Part shown: one piece after another, positions 48,140-58,962 of the stretch
Layout: the number at the start of each line of letters is the position of its first letter
Numbering within the stretch: position 1 is the stretch's first letter
Assembly (NCBI RefSeq): GCF_030867095.1
Contig: NC_081824.1
Span: forward strand, 237,982,719 to 238,046,718
Source: Alligator mississippiensis
Taxonomy: Eukaryota; Chordata; Crocodylia; Alligatoridae
Direction: 5' to 3'
Length of the DNA stretch: 64,000 bases
Notes under the pieces: generated by a model
What the model saw: the letters and a program-made list of their open reading frames with translations, nothing else
Told to the model about the DNA's origin: nothing
Database searches by the model: none
Program-made: the position numbers and the translations under genes

Positions 48140-48895
48140 GCAGATGCATAGGCTTGGTGGGTAGAAGACATGGTATGCCAGGACAGGTCATGGGCAAAGG
48201 ACATTACCCACGATGACACGTGGGACTGGCATGAGGAGGTGTGGGACTGGTGCAAGAAAACATGGGACCAGGCAGACAGGGAGTTCTGAGTGCAGCTCCT
48301 GGCCCTTGAGCACGAGCGGGTGGAGGTGCTGTGGGAGCAGAACACCATCCTGGCCCGGGCAGTTCAGGCCATGGATGACAAGCACTAGGTGCTAGACACT
48401 GTTTTGACCCTGGCGGTTGCCTTCATGCTGCCCCCTGCCTGGCCTCCAACCCTATCTCCACCTGCCCCCTGGCAGTCACCCAGTGATGACCAGCAGGCCC
48501 TGGCCTGGGCCTGGGAGAAGATCTTGCACCATCTCCAGCAGCCAGAAGTCCCTGCCCTGGCCCCTGCCCCAAGTCCAGTGCCACCCAGCCCCCTGCCTGG
48601 GCCCATCTCTACTCCTCACCCAGCCTCCACATTGGGTGTGGAGCCAGAGCTGCCTGCAATGGGGCCAGGACTGCATGTCAGCCCTGCTGGCCCTGGACAC
48701 GAGCTGCCGGAAGAGCTGCCCATGTTGGGAGAGCACCAGCCACCGTCTCCCCTAGGTGAGGCCCCCACCTGCCACACTCTGTGGCATGTACACCGATGGG
48801 GGAGCAGCCAAAGGCCAGGGTGCTGGCCACCTGTCCCCGGGCTCTGCCCCCTAGTCACCCCTATTCCATGGCCCCCTTGTTAAGTAATAAAATGG
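48140..48895 (+). pseudogene. Tail of a Harbinger accessory (Myb-like) protein, broken
   Basis: The plus strand reads DTWDWHEEVWDWCKKTWDQA then a TGA stop, then VQLLALEHERVEVLWEQNTI and LARAVQAM before TAG at 48386-48388. This is a charged, heptad-like C-terminus typical of Myb/SANT accessory proteins. A Pro-rich frame continues (48389-48883), and AATAAA lies near 48887, giving a plausible 3' end. With the domain at 45060 it would form one gene split by later insertions. That link is inferred from order and strand only. Confidence 0.5.
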
Positions 48896-48899
48896 CATT

Positions 48900-49746
48900 C
48901 TGGACTAGCAGTCAAGGATTGACACGAGATCTCATTCAATAAATGACAGAAAGGCTTTATTTACTACAAGTATTCAAAGTTAAATAAGCCCAAAAAAGTA
49001 AAGTCGAGTGTTTATCTATAAAGTGAGAATTTCTCACCAAACAGGCAAAGAAAAGCAGTCTATTTCTTTTAATCGGCTTCTTCAGGTGCAGATCTGCTCA
49101 CCTCCAAGACAGCTGGGCACAGTAGCAGTTCGTGTCAGAGAGATTTCTCACTCTTAAAGCACACATTGCTAGTTGTCTCATTCCTCTTATACCCTTTAGC
49201 TCAGCATCTTCAAAACATTCTTGTAGTTGTGTAAATCAAAAGAAAGTCCCAAGCAGTAATTGGCAAGAAAATCCTGTTAATCAAACTGCTCATAATTGGT
49301 TATCAGAAAGTTCTAATTTGAATGAATTACTACTACGTTTGGAACGTATCAAGAAACTAATTCACAATCACGAAAAACACAAGGTTTTTGAGGAGTCATC
49401 CTTGACAGATCAAGAGAACCAGTAAAGCAAAACAAAAGTAAATCAGGAGGAGACATCTATCACATATGGAAAATGACTTCCTGCACATAAACATGAGTTA
49501 ATTGCAAAAGAAATATTTACCGAACTAATTCATCAAGGATAAACATTTACCACAGCTACATACTAGGCAACTAGAAGCCTACTTAAAATTAGCATGAATA
49601 TAGTAAGATAAGCTGGAAGTGATACCTCATTATTTCTTCTCAGATGACCTAGCTGTGAACTCACATCCCCTTGCACTACGCAATTATCATCAGTATTTTG
49701 TATTTTAACTTTTGTGAGCAGGCCCCAGCTTAGCTTGAGTTTCACA
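48900..49746 (-). mobile_element. Possible LTR-like unit, duplication not resolved
   Basis: On the minus strand the right end begins TGTGAAACTCAAGC, loosely like TGTCACAACCCAAGG. A promoter-like GGGTATAAGAGG at 49186-49191 resembles the TATA context of the LTR at 45883. The plus-strand left side starts about 48900-48930. No matching five-base flank was found. Confidence 0.35.
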
Positions 49747-49784
49747 GTCATCACTCCCCACTCCCGGATGGCACACAAAAAACA

Positions 49785-51113
49785 TTATATATAGTTTTCA
49801 AGGGGAAGAAGGTATTTTATTGTTGGTGGGTAGGGTTGGTGGTGGAGGGGCTCTGTTTGTTGATGGGGAGAGGGGTCTGTTTCATGTAAGGGAAATAAAA
49901 ACTTGTTCTTGTGAGATGGGTTTTCAGTGACCATGGTGCTGGGGTGGGCAGGGGCCTGTGGGTGGCAGTGCAGGTGGGCTAGAGCAGGGAGTGCTGGAGG
50001 AGATGGTTGGCCAGCACCTGCCACACCTGGTGCCCTGGCCCCCACTGGTGGTTGTGTGGCTCTCCTGGGGCCTTGGCACCTCTGCATGCTGCACCTCCTC
50101 TGCCCAGCCCTTGTGGAAGAACTCCCCCAGGCCTCGCAGATGTTGTACAGCATACAGACCGTGGCAATGACCCAGGGGGTGTTGTCCTTGACAAACTCAA
50201 GGCTGGCAGTGAGGGTATGCCAGTGGTACTTGAGGCGGCTGAAGCCACACTCCACCAGGGCGTAGGTCTGGCAGTGGTTAAAGTGGGCCTGGCAGGGCAG
50301 GAGCAGGTAGGTGGGGTCCCTAATGAAGAGGGGCAGGACAACCACAGTGCCCAGCTGCAGGTCCAGCACCCCAGTGCAAAACATTCACTCTCCACCAGGC
50401 CTGGCAGGCCAGAGTTCTAAAGGACATGGCATTGTGGGCACTGCCCACCTAGCCGGCACTCATATGCATAAAGGCCCTGCAGTAGTTTATGATGGCCTGG
50501 AGCATGACGGTGTGAAAACCCCTCCGGCTATAATAGTGGTGGCCTACGTGGGACAGGCAGGTGATGGGTGTGTGGGCCCCAGTGCACTGGGGGAATCCCA
50601 GGGCACAGAACCCCACTTCACTGCCATGGGGTTGTGCAAACAGAGCACAGTGTCTGCCAGCAAGTCCTAGAGAGCACTGCACAACTCCTGGATGGCCTTC
50701 CTGGTGGTGACCTTGTCTATGCCAAACAGATGGCCAAGATACCACAGGCTGGTGGATGTGACTAGCTTGAGCAGGGCGAGAACCAGGTGGGTGTCCGCAG
50801 AGAGGGGCGGCTGCATGCTACTCCAGGTGTGGCCAGATTGCTCCAGCAAATCCCAGAAAGTTACCTGGGTCATGGGGAAGGCCTCCAGCCACTGCTCGTC
50901 ATCCCAGGTATGCTGGACAACACCAGTTCTGGCTGGCCCAGCAGGCCCAGAGGGCTGGAGGCCCAGGATGGCAATTGCAGCCCTGAGGTGGCATCCTGGA
51001 GCCTGTTGGTGATGTCCCTGCAGGGGTTCAGTGAGGTGGATGGGGTCAAGGCAGCAGGTGCATGACAGTGGCCCTGGGACAGTGCATGGCAGTCTGGCAG
51101 GTAGCCACTGCAC
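49785..51113 (-). pseudogene. Broken PIF/Harbinger DDE transposase
   Basis: Three minus-strand frames carry successive parts of a HARBI1-like nuclease: WDDEQWLEAFPMTQVTFWDL and HLFGIDKVTTRKAIQELC (51113-50667); GFPQCTGAHTPI and YYSRRGFHTVMLQAI (50745-50449); then GSAHNAMSFR, RDPTYLLLP, VECGFSRLKYHW and MLYNICEAWG (about 50440-50050). Known active enzymes keep Asp in an A-I-D-G-T-H motif; here the motif is shortened to TGAH and the Asp is gone. The later Asp (RDPTY) and Glu (VECGFSRLK) remain. Two frame changes and a stop separate the parts, so it is inactive. Convergent with the Myb-like remnants at 45060 and 48140. Confidence 0.85.
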
Positions 51114-51335
51114 ATGGGGAACTGGGTGGGCCAGATGGCCCTGGGCCAGGTGATGGTTGGTGCATCAGGCCAGCAGGGCCAGTGCAGCAGCTAGCAGCAG
51201 CCTAGGGTGCTGGTCACTGCTACCCATGGCAAGGTCTGGAGCAACCATGGTGCAGGGAGGCACAGGTGGCAAGGAGAGCGCTGCCACATGTTGCCCCTGC
51301 ACCACGCATGCTGCTTCTGGCCAGGGAAGTGGCTA

Positions 51336-52350
51336 ATGAACCTAACTTCTGTTCTGGGAAAACTAGTAGAAATAATGAAAAGAATTGTTTAGCACATGGA
51401 TGAACATGACTTGCTGGGGAGGAATCTACATGGCTTTGTCATGGAACTATAGAAGGATCTGGCATGATTGAGTGAATGTGCAACTAAATGGCAAATGCAT
51501 TTCAATGTAGGTAAGTGTAAAGTGATGCACCTGGGCAAAAATAACCCAAACTATACCTACATTATGATAGGCTCTACAGTAGCTGTTGCCACACAGGAAA
51601 GAAATCTGGGAGTCATTATGGACAATTCGCTGAAAACATCAGCGCAGTACTCAGAAGCCATCAAAGAGTCAAAGAAATTTCAGGGATTATTAATAAGGGA
51701 ATTGTAAAAAAAAAACAACCCAGGAAGAATCATCATGCCTCTTTATAAATCGATGCTGTGTCCATACCTTGAATACTGTGCCTTGTTCTGGTCCTCACAC
51801 CTCAAAAAGGATATAGAAGAACTAGAAAAGGTCCAAAGAAGGGCAACAAGGATTATTAGCAGTATGGAGGGACTTCCATATGAGGACAGACTAAAAGTTT
51901 AGAAAAGACACTTGAAGGGGGATATGATAAGGGTTTACAAAATACTAAATGGTGAAGGGAAAGTAAATAGGGATTTATTATTTACTACCTCATAATACAA
52001 AAACTAGGGGTCATAAAATGAAGCTACAGTAAAAGCTGTGTTAACCGCATTTAACCGCCGCCCCCACCCCCCAGGGGTTTTCAAAAAGGTTGAAAACACC
52101 TGCCTCAGAAAACCAGAAGTTTTAGAATCCCAGCACTTCCTGTTCCCCGCTCATGCCTGTTAACAGAGCTTTTACTGTAGTAGGTAGAATGTTTAAAACT
52201 AACAAAAGGAAGTGTTTTTTTTCCACATAGCATATAATTAAAGTGTGGAACACATTGCCACAAGTTGTTGTGGAAGCTGACAGCTTAATTTATACAAAAA
52301 CAGACTGGACAAGTTCTTGGAATAAAGGAGCATCAGTAGCTATTGAGCAT
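51336..52350 (+). mobile_element. CR1/L3-type LINE 3' part
   Basis: Frames read LTSVLGKLVEIMKRIV at the start, then FNVGKCKVMHLGKNNP and NLGVIMDNSLKTSAQYSEAI, and further on LEYCALFWSSHLKKD-type and GLPYEDRLKV-type text. The codon choice and motifs suggest an older CR1/L3 subfamily than the other copies. The FADD core is deleted near 51420. A MITE interrupts it at 52027-52177. Confidence 0.82.
52027..52177. mobile_element. Tc1/mariner-like MITE (151 bp), TA duplication
   Basis: The ends are CAGTAAAAGCTGTGTTAA at the left and CAGTAAAAGCTCTGTTAA at the right in reverse complement, differing at one position in eighteen. TA stands on both sides (52025-52026 and 52178-52179). Removing it restores continuous LINE text (AAAATGAAGCTAG then GTAGAATGTTTAAAACTAAC). 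Confidence 0.9.
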
Positions 52351-52555
52351 GGAAGTTAGAGACATAGCTCTGAATTAGAACTTCCTAGATCTTAAATGCT
52401 GGAGGCTGCAAGTGAGAGAGGAACAGTGGAGAAAAAGAAACTGGTCTTACCCAGTTCACTCTCCCTTTCAGCATCCACACTCTGCCAGCGTGACACAGGA
52501 TACTGGGCAAGATAGACCTATGGTTCCTATATTCTTAAAAGAGCAGCCATAAAAT

Positions 52556-53345
52556 TCATAGAATCATAGAAAATTAGGGTTGGAAGGGACCTCAGGAGGT
52601 CATCTAGTCTAACCCCCTGCTCAAAGCAGGACCATCCCCAACTAGATCATCTCAGCCAAGACTTTGTCAAGCCAGGCCTTAAAAACCTCCAAGGATGGAG
52701 TTTCCACCACCTCTTTAGGTAGCTCAAAACTGCATATAATACTCCAGTGCTGAACAGAGAGTAGAGGAATAATTTTCTTTGATTTGCCTGTGACATTCAT
52801 GTTAATAAAACCCAGTATGCTGTTGTTCTTTCAGTTTTGTTGTTGTTCTTCTTGTTGTGTTTTGGCAGCAAGAGCACATGGTTGGCTGATATTCAGTTCA
52901 TGATCCACCATAACTGCCAGGTCCTTCTCTGCAGTACTCCAACCTAATTAATAATCCCCCAGACTGTATTTATGCATGCAGTTATTCAATCCCAAGTGCA
53001 GGACTTTGCACTTGTCCTTGCTGAATTTCATTTGAATGATTTTTGAATAATTTCTCCAGTTTATCCTAGTCATTCTGAATCCTAGCCCTACCCTTCACTA
53101 TCTGCAACTCCACTCAACTTGGTGTCATCTGCAAATCTGCTAAGTGTGCACTCAATCCCATTGTCCAAATCATTAATGAAGATGTTAAACAATACTGGAC
53201 CCAGAACAAACCCCTGGGGAGCCCCACCTGATACCTCCTCCCAAGTAAATATTGAGCTATTGATGACTACTCCTTGAGCAAAATGATCCAACCAGTTACG
53301 TATCCACCTTATAGTACTTTTTAGTTTGTATTTCCTCATCTTATT
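52556..53345 (-). mobile_element. CR1 LINE fragment with internal deletions
   Basis: The plus strand begins CATAGAATCATAGAAAATTA and GGTTGGAAGGGACCTCAGGA, a reversed CR1 tail. The minus-strand frame 53339-53088 reads [38 protein letters not shown] and an intact FADD box (RFADDTKLSG). The C-terminal part between tail and palm is largely deleted near 52740. Confidence 0.9.
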
Positions 53346-54255
53346 AATGAGACTATCATGTAAAACATGTAGTGATCACCGAGTTCAATAAATACAGGCA
53401 TACAATGAATAAGAAGAAATAAGCAATACACCTTATTGTGGAACAGTAGGCAACCTCTGCAGACTCTTTGTCTATAACTAACTAACCAACTAACTAACCA
53501 ACTAACTAACCTGCTGTATCAGGGACCATGTCCCAATTCCCAACTCCTTCATGTTGGGAGCAGCTCTAAATTATAACTTCTATCACTACAGAACAGTGTC
53601 AAAATCATAGTTGACACAATCATACTTGGGGCATAGCCACCTAGTTTTGTGTAACTACATGTGATATTACTTGTGAACATGCTAATTCACTTGTTTAATA
53701 ACTGAAATATATATGCATCATTTTAATATGATCATAACCTTCATATTAAGGTCTGTATATCCTACTTTAAGCAGTGGCAAGAATAAGACACGGAACTATG
53801 AAAGACCTGTCAGATATAGGAGCTGGGTGGATACTATGCTCTTTAGAAATCACTTAGGCCCAAAGAATCTGACAGAGGTGTATGTGACACACTGACACAG
53901 ATTCTGTCAACTGTACATTTGAGGTACATTCCTGGATGCTCTCAGATCTTCAAGAGTGTCTTTCACCCCCAAAGCCCTGGTTGACGTCTACTGATTGACC
54001 ACTGAGAATAGACTGAGCTACACCAAAGGGCTAACTAACTCCTTGGCCCAGAGTGCCTCAGCTTCACCTGTCTCACTCACATCTTGCCAGCTTTTAGCAG
54101 AGGAGATTTTGCCAGCTTAAAGAATCACAGCCTTTATCTAGCATGTGCTCAGAAATTATAAGTCCCTTCCGCTGGAGCAGATGCCTGTTTGATGGTCAAG
54201 TGCTCAAAAAAAAAAAATAAAAAAATCATGCTTACTACTGACAATAAGTAAGTTA
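53346..54255. other. Unassigned sequence with a TAAC microsatellite
   Basis: A run of TAAC/CAAC units lies at about 53475-53510. No other repeat or exon was recognised. Confidence 0.5.
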
Positions 54256-54260
54256 TAGGG

Positions 54261-55142
54261 TGTGGCGGCAAGGCACCACCAAAGGCTCCTGCAGGGGAGA
54301 GTGTAAACCCTGCGGGCCCCATACCCCGGGAACAGACCCCTGGCAGAGATAACTCACCTCAAACAGGGCAGACAGGGCAAGAGCTGCGACCGTGGCTGCA
54401 GCCGCGTGAACCGGCGTTATGCTGGCTGTTTAATCAGCTGTTTCCGGCACGGGAAACAGCCGGACCAATCCCAGCGGCCACCATGGGAAAGTTTAAAAGC
54501 CCCGCCAGAACTAGGGCGGGAAGAGAGCCAGAGAGAGAGAGCAGGCCAGCAGCTCGCTAGGCAGGCTGCGGCTCTGGCACAGGAAGGGAGCAACACAGCC
54601 TGTGCGTCTCCCCCAGGCAGCACCAGGGAGACCTTCAAGCCCCCTGCTGTATGCAAAGCAGGGGAACCCCTCCAGCTCCCAGCGTAAGTGGAGCCCGAGG
54701 AGGCAGGGGAGTTCTCTGCGGGCAGCAGGAGGGAGGAGGCATTTGAACCCCCTAGAGGAAGCAGGGGTAAAGGAGGCAGCTCTGCAGCCCCCTCCTCCTC
54801 AGGGGAATATTTTTTCTGAGATAAGAAAAACCCTGAGAAGGGGGAAAAAAAGCAACCAAAACCAGGAAGGCAGGCCCCGGGCCATCCTACAGGGCTGAAG
54901 ACCATCTTTAACGGATATCCACCCGGTTGGTGAGTGGACAGGGTGTAGGGGAGGCAGAGCCCCGTGGAACATTGCACCAAACAACTGTAAGTACTGCCAT
55001 CTGTCGGGCAGACCCCTGGGAAGATCTCCACTGAAAACCCCCCTCTCATAGTAGTTTTGACATCAAAGTTGTGGCAGGCGAGTCAAGGGGAGGGGCTACA
55101 CCCCTGACAGGCTGGGCAGCACAAAGGGCGCAAGACGTCACA
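54261..55142 (+). mobile_element. Solo LTR, VNTR-family relative without the array, duplication TAGGG
   Basis: The unit is 882 bp, from TGTGGCGGCAAGGCACC to AAGACGTCACA. TAGGG flanks it exactly (54256-54260 and 55143-55147). A TATA-like TTTAAAA lies at 54492-54498. Near the 3' end GTTGTGGCAGGCGAG corresponds to GACGTGGCGGGCGAG of the other copies. It lacks the tandem array. A 210-codon minus-strand frame here is chance. Confidence 0.85.
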
Positions 55143-55774
55143 TAGGGAATTACAAAAAGATGTATTATAAGAATCAGTAACCATAGGTTGAGACGGACAG
55201 AAATAGGAAACAAAATAAAAAACTATGTATTACTGTACCCTACAACTTTACCCTAAAAATGCAACTTCTCTCTGCCAGCCATTAAGCGCCTTTTCTGCCT
55301 AGCTCCTTCAGCCTCTCCTCATATGATTTGCCTTCCAAGCCCTTTATCATTTTTATCACCCACCTCTGGTTCCTCTCTAATATCTCCATGTCCCTTTCAA
55401 AATGTAGAGCCCAAACCTGAATACAATATTGTAGATAAGGCCTAACCAGTGAGGAGTAGAGAAGCAGTTTCATGTCATTGGCAAATTTACTCAATATTGT
55501 TTAAAATTTCTATGCCAATTTCCAAATCATTAATAAATACATTGAATAACTGCAGACCCAGGACAGATCCCTGTGGGACTCCTGCCATTTTGACATGGAT
55601 CCATTTATAATGACCTTTTGCTTGAGTCTATTGAACTAGTTGTCTATCCACCTTACAGTAGTTTGGTCTAACCCACATTTGTCCTTTTTGTTTATGAGAA
55701 GGTCATGTGGGACCTGTTCAAAAACCTTGCTGAAGTCCAGACACACTATATCCACAGCATTCCCTTCATCCAAG

Positions 55775-56741
55775 TGTCACGGGATGGGGTCCTGCAGGAT
55801 GACCATGATCTCCCCAAGGCCCCCTTACCTTGCCAAGTTGGCTCAATGGGCACCCTCTATTCTCGTCCGCCACATCTTTGATTGAATGATTGATAGGGAG
55901 GCTGCCTTTCAGTCAGTCCTCTTGGACATGGTCTTGATTGACTCTTTGGACTCTGGAGGTTTGCAGACCCCTGGTGGGTCCCGTTCCAAGATAGATGTCA
56001 CAATGGGTGTTCCAAGGCACCTTCAGCCTTATGGGCTATGCGTGACTCCAACCACCCCTTTACCATGTCCCAAGTCTCGCAGATGGTACTGACATTGTTT
56101 GGCCTGGGCCTTGTTATAATTTGGCCCCCTTGTCCTCGCTGGGCTCTCTGCGGCCCTGTCTCGCTCTGCGCCTCACTGGCGCTTGGGTTCTCCGCAGCCT
56201 CAAAAAATGCTGCGCCCTCTCTAGCACTGGGGTCGGTGCACCCCAAGTGCTGCACCCTCTCTGGCACTGGGGTCCCCACGCTGCTGTGGGCCCCCTATGA
56301 GGCCTCCTCCTTCCCCTAATAGCCTCACCCAAACCACCCATTTTATACAAAAATAAACAAAACACAAGCCCCTGGGCTGTAACATAAATTCAACCTGCTT
56401 GGCTATAACCTCATTCAAACCCTACCAGGAAATGCTCCGTCCCTTAACAGTATCAGAAGCTGCTCCTGCAGACAGGCCTCTCCCCTTTGCTTGCTCTGGG
56501 AGAGCTCCTTCCCCCTCAGCTGCTGGCGGGGAACTGCCCTCCCTGGGCTCGGTCCTGGGGTTTATATGGGCCCACAGCCTTGCCCCTTCCAGTCAGCTGA
56601 CCATGTGCAGGTGCAGGCTAATTTACCCTCTGGCTTGTTGCCCTAGTAACCTGCACCTGGGCTTCTGTCTCTCTCTCTCTGGGTTTCTCCCCAGGCAGCC
56701 TCCACCCCTCAAGGAACAGGGCACCTTCTTGCCCTGCAACA
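55775..56741 (-). mobile_element. Solo LTR, VNTR-bearing family (copy 3), duplication CCAAG
   Basis: The unit is 967 bp; the plus strand reads TGTCACGGGATGGGG at the left and CCCTGCAACA at the right. CCAAG flanks it exactly (55770-55774 and 56742-56746). TATAAA on the minus strand lies at 56561-56566. Conserved blocks appear in reverse order, and a short tandem array lies at about 56150-56290. It is inserted in the CR1 copy at 55285-58490. Confidence 0.9.
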
Positions 56742-57176
56742 CCAAGTAATTATTTATATCATTTTTTTTTACATGATTTGGTTTTAGTAAATCCATACTG
56801 GCTGCTTGTGATCAGTTTTTCCTCCTTCAGATGCTTCAGGCCTTCCTTCCTTAGGATATGCACCAGTGACTTCCCAGGTATTGAGGTGAGGCTAACCTAT
56901 TTGTAGTTCCCTGAGTTCTTCTGGTTGTATTTTTTAAAAAGTGCACTATGTTGGCCATTTCCAGTCCTCTGGTACTGGCCCATTTCCCAGACTTAACAAA
57001 TATCATTGCAAGGGCCTCTGAGATCTCCTCGACCAGTTCTTTCAGTATCCTGGGATGATGTTCACTATGCCCTAATGACTTGAATTTATTCAGACCCATC
57101 AAAAGTCTCTGATAGCCTCTTTTGTTATCTTATCCCTCAGATTGTCCCCTTCCTTATTCAAATGGTCTTTATTAGA

Positions 57177-57768
57177 TGCCTGGTTGTTGTTGCCTTGCGG
57201 GGCGTGAGGTGGATGGCTAACCCTCAGATACAAACAGGCCGGGGACAAAAGGGACGCGGACTCGAATTGAAATGATGTAATAACTTGAATCTTTACTTAC
57301 AGTTTACGCAGGAAAACTTCTTAACAGCTGTTTGTGATGTTACAGTTGTAAGCAACAACAACAGCACGGACAATGACGGGAACAACAACTACAACAACAA
57401 CACGTGAGCTCAATATGTTCGAGTGGTACGGTCGAGTGATACGTTCGAGTGGTGGAGCGTCCAAGGGGGAGGATATCGAGGACGCAGGATCCTGGAAAGG
57501 GTGATCAGGCCTCTCCAAACTGATGCGTGGATTCCCCCAGTGCCTGTGTTCTGCCCCTTTTTATAAGCTCCAGAGCCAATCAAAATGTGCCCCGTGTATC
57601 TTCTGACTTTCAGACAGGAGGCTGTGACTGCCGGCCGTGCGGTCACGTGCCTCATGTAGCCCCTGATTTGCTGAGGCTATTGGATCACACGCTCATCATG
57701 ACTCCCTCACACTCCGAGCATAGTTTACCCTTGTGTTTTACATTGGACTGGCGTTTGGTCATTCTCCA
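57177..57768 (-). mobile_element. Solo LTR of another family, near-matching duplication TTAGA
   Basis: On the minus strand the unit begins TGGAGAATGACC and ends AACCAGGCA. ATTGG (57576-57580) precedes TATAAA (57560-57565), which sets the strand. TTAGA precedes it (57172-57176) and also occurs after it at 57770-57774, one base beyond the CA end, so the duplication is near-exact rather than perfect. It is CpG-rich and splits the CR1 text of 55285-58490. A CAACAACAACA-type microsatellite lies at 57345-57405. Confidence 0.72.
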
Positions 57769-58962
57769 TTTAGACAGCTGTAGCTTAATTTTTTTTGTAA
57801 AAACTGAGGCAAAGTAGTTGATGGGTAGCTCTTTCTTTTTTCTATATTTTGTTAAGAATTCCTACTGACAATTTAACAGTGGAGCAAAGAAAGCCTTGGT
57901 CTTTCTTTTCTGGGCAACCTACTTGTTATCTTTAATTCCCCCCGCCAGGTGCAGCTTATTCTTTATTTTTGCCTTCCTGATTTCGTTCCTGCAGGTTCTT
58001 GCTATTTTCTGATATGCTTCCTGGGTGACCTGCCCATTTTTTCCATTGCCTGTTTGCTTTGCTTTTCATTTGAGGCATCCTAGAAGCCACGTTGCTCTCT
58101 TACCATTCATCTTGTGCTTCCATCATGTGAAAACAGTTTCTTGTTGGGCTTTCAATAATGTGGTCTTTAGACGCTCCCAGCCGCCTTTCTATTTTGGGCT
58201 GTTTTCCCATGGCACCATACCTATTAATTCCTTGAGTTGGGTGAAATTTGCCTTTTTGAAATCTAGCATCCTAGTTTTGCCACTCTTTGCTTCCCTCATC
58301 TCAGGATCTGGAATTCTGATCACTTCCTTCCAAGATGCCCACCAAAGGAATCTGGAATCTTCCATGAGTTCTTCCCTTTTGTTTAGGACAAGATCCAAGG
58401 TAGATGAGCCCCTAATTGTATCCTCAGCCTTCTGGAACAGACAGTTGTCCTCCACACAAGTTAGGAACCAGCTGGACATTGTTTAACTGTGTTGTTTCAT
58501 AGTTGCATAGTTTCATAGTTGGTAGGGTTGGAAGGGACCCGAGCAGAACATCAAGTCCAACCCCCTGCCATGGCAGGAAAGAGTACTGGGGTCAAATGAC
58601 CCTGGACAGGTGTTCATCTAGCCTCCTCTTAAAGACCCCCAGGATAGGAGTCAGCACCACTTCTCTTGGAAGTTGGTTCCAGATCCTAGCTGCCCTGACT
58701 GTGAAGTAGCGCCTCCTGATATCTAGCCTGAATCTACCCTCTGCCAAGCTTGTGACCATTATTTCTAGTCACTCCTGGTAGTGCTTGGGGAACAGGGACT
58801 CCCCCAGTGCCTGCTGGTCCCACCTGACTAGTTTGTAAATGGCCACTAGATCCCCCCATAGCCTTCTCCTGTGGAGGCTGAACAGGTTCGGGCCCCTTAG
58901 CCTCTCCTCATAGGGCCTGCCCTGCTGACCCCTGATCATGCAGGTGGCCCTCCTTTGGTCCC

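Larger units (their letters stand above)
55285..58490 (-). mobile_element. CR1/L3-type LINE, split by two LTR insertions
   Basis: Read on the minus strand, the right part encodes endonuclease text (SSWFLTCVEDNCLFQKAEDT, MREAKSGKTRMLDFKKANFT). The middle (56747-57176) reads ILKELVEEISEALAMIF, and the left part (55774-55285) carries C-terminal reverse-transcriptase text (LVRPYLQYCIQVWALHFERD, KSYEERLKELG). The pieces follow in the correct order for a single element. It is interrupted by LTRs at 55775-56741 and 57177-57768 and carries stops throughout. Confidence 0.82.

Noticed and set aside
48900..49751. Exact target duplication GTCAT for the LTR-like unit ending at 49746
   Set aside because: The matching copy on the left is absent (only GTCAA near 48911), so the ends stay unresolved.
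54417..55049. 210-codon open frame on the minus strand
   Set aside because: It lies entirely inside the solo LTR at 54261-55142, has no domain, and follows the GC-rich composition of that LTR.
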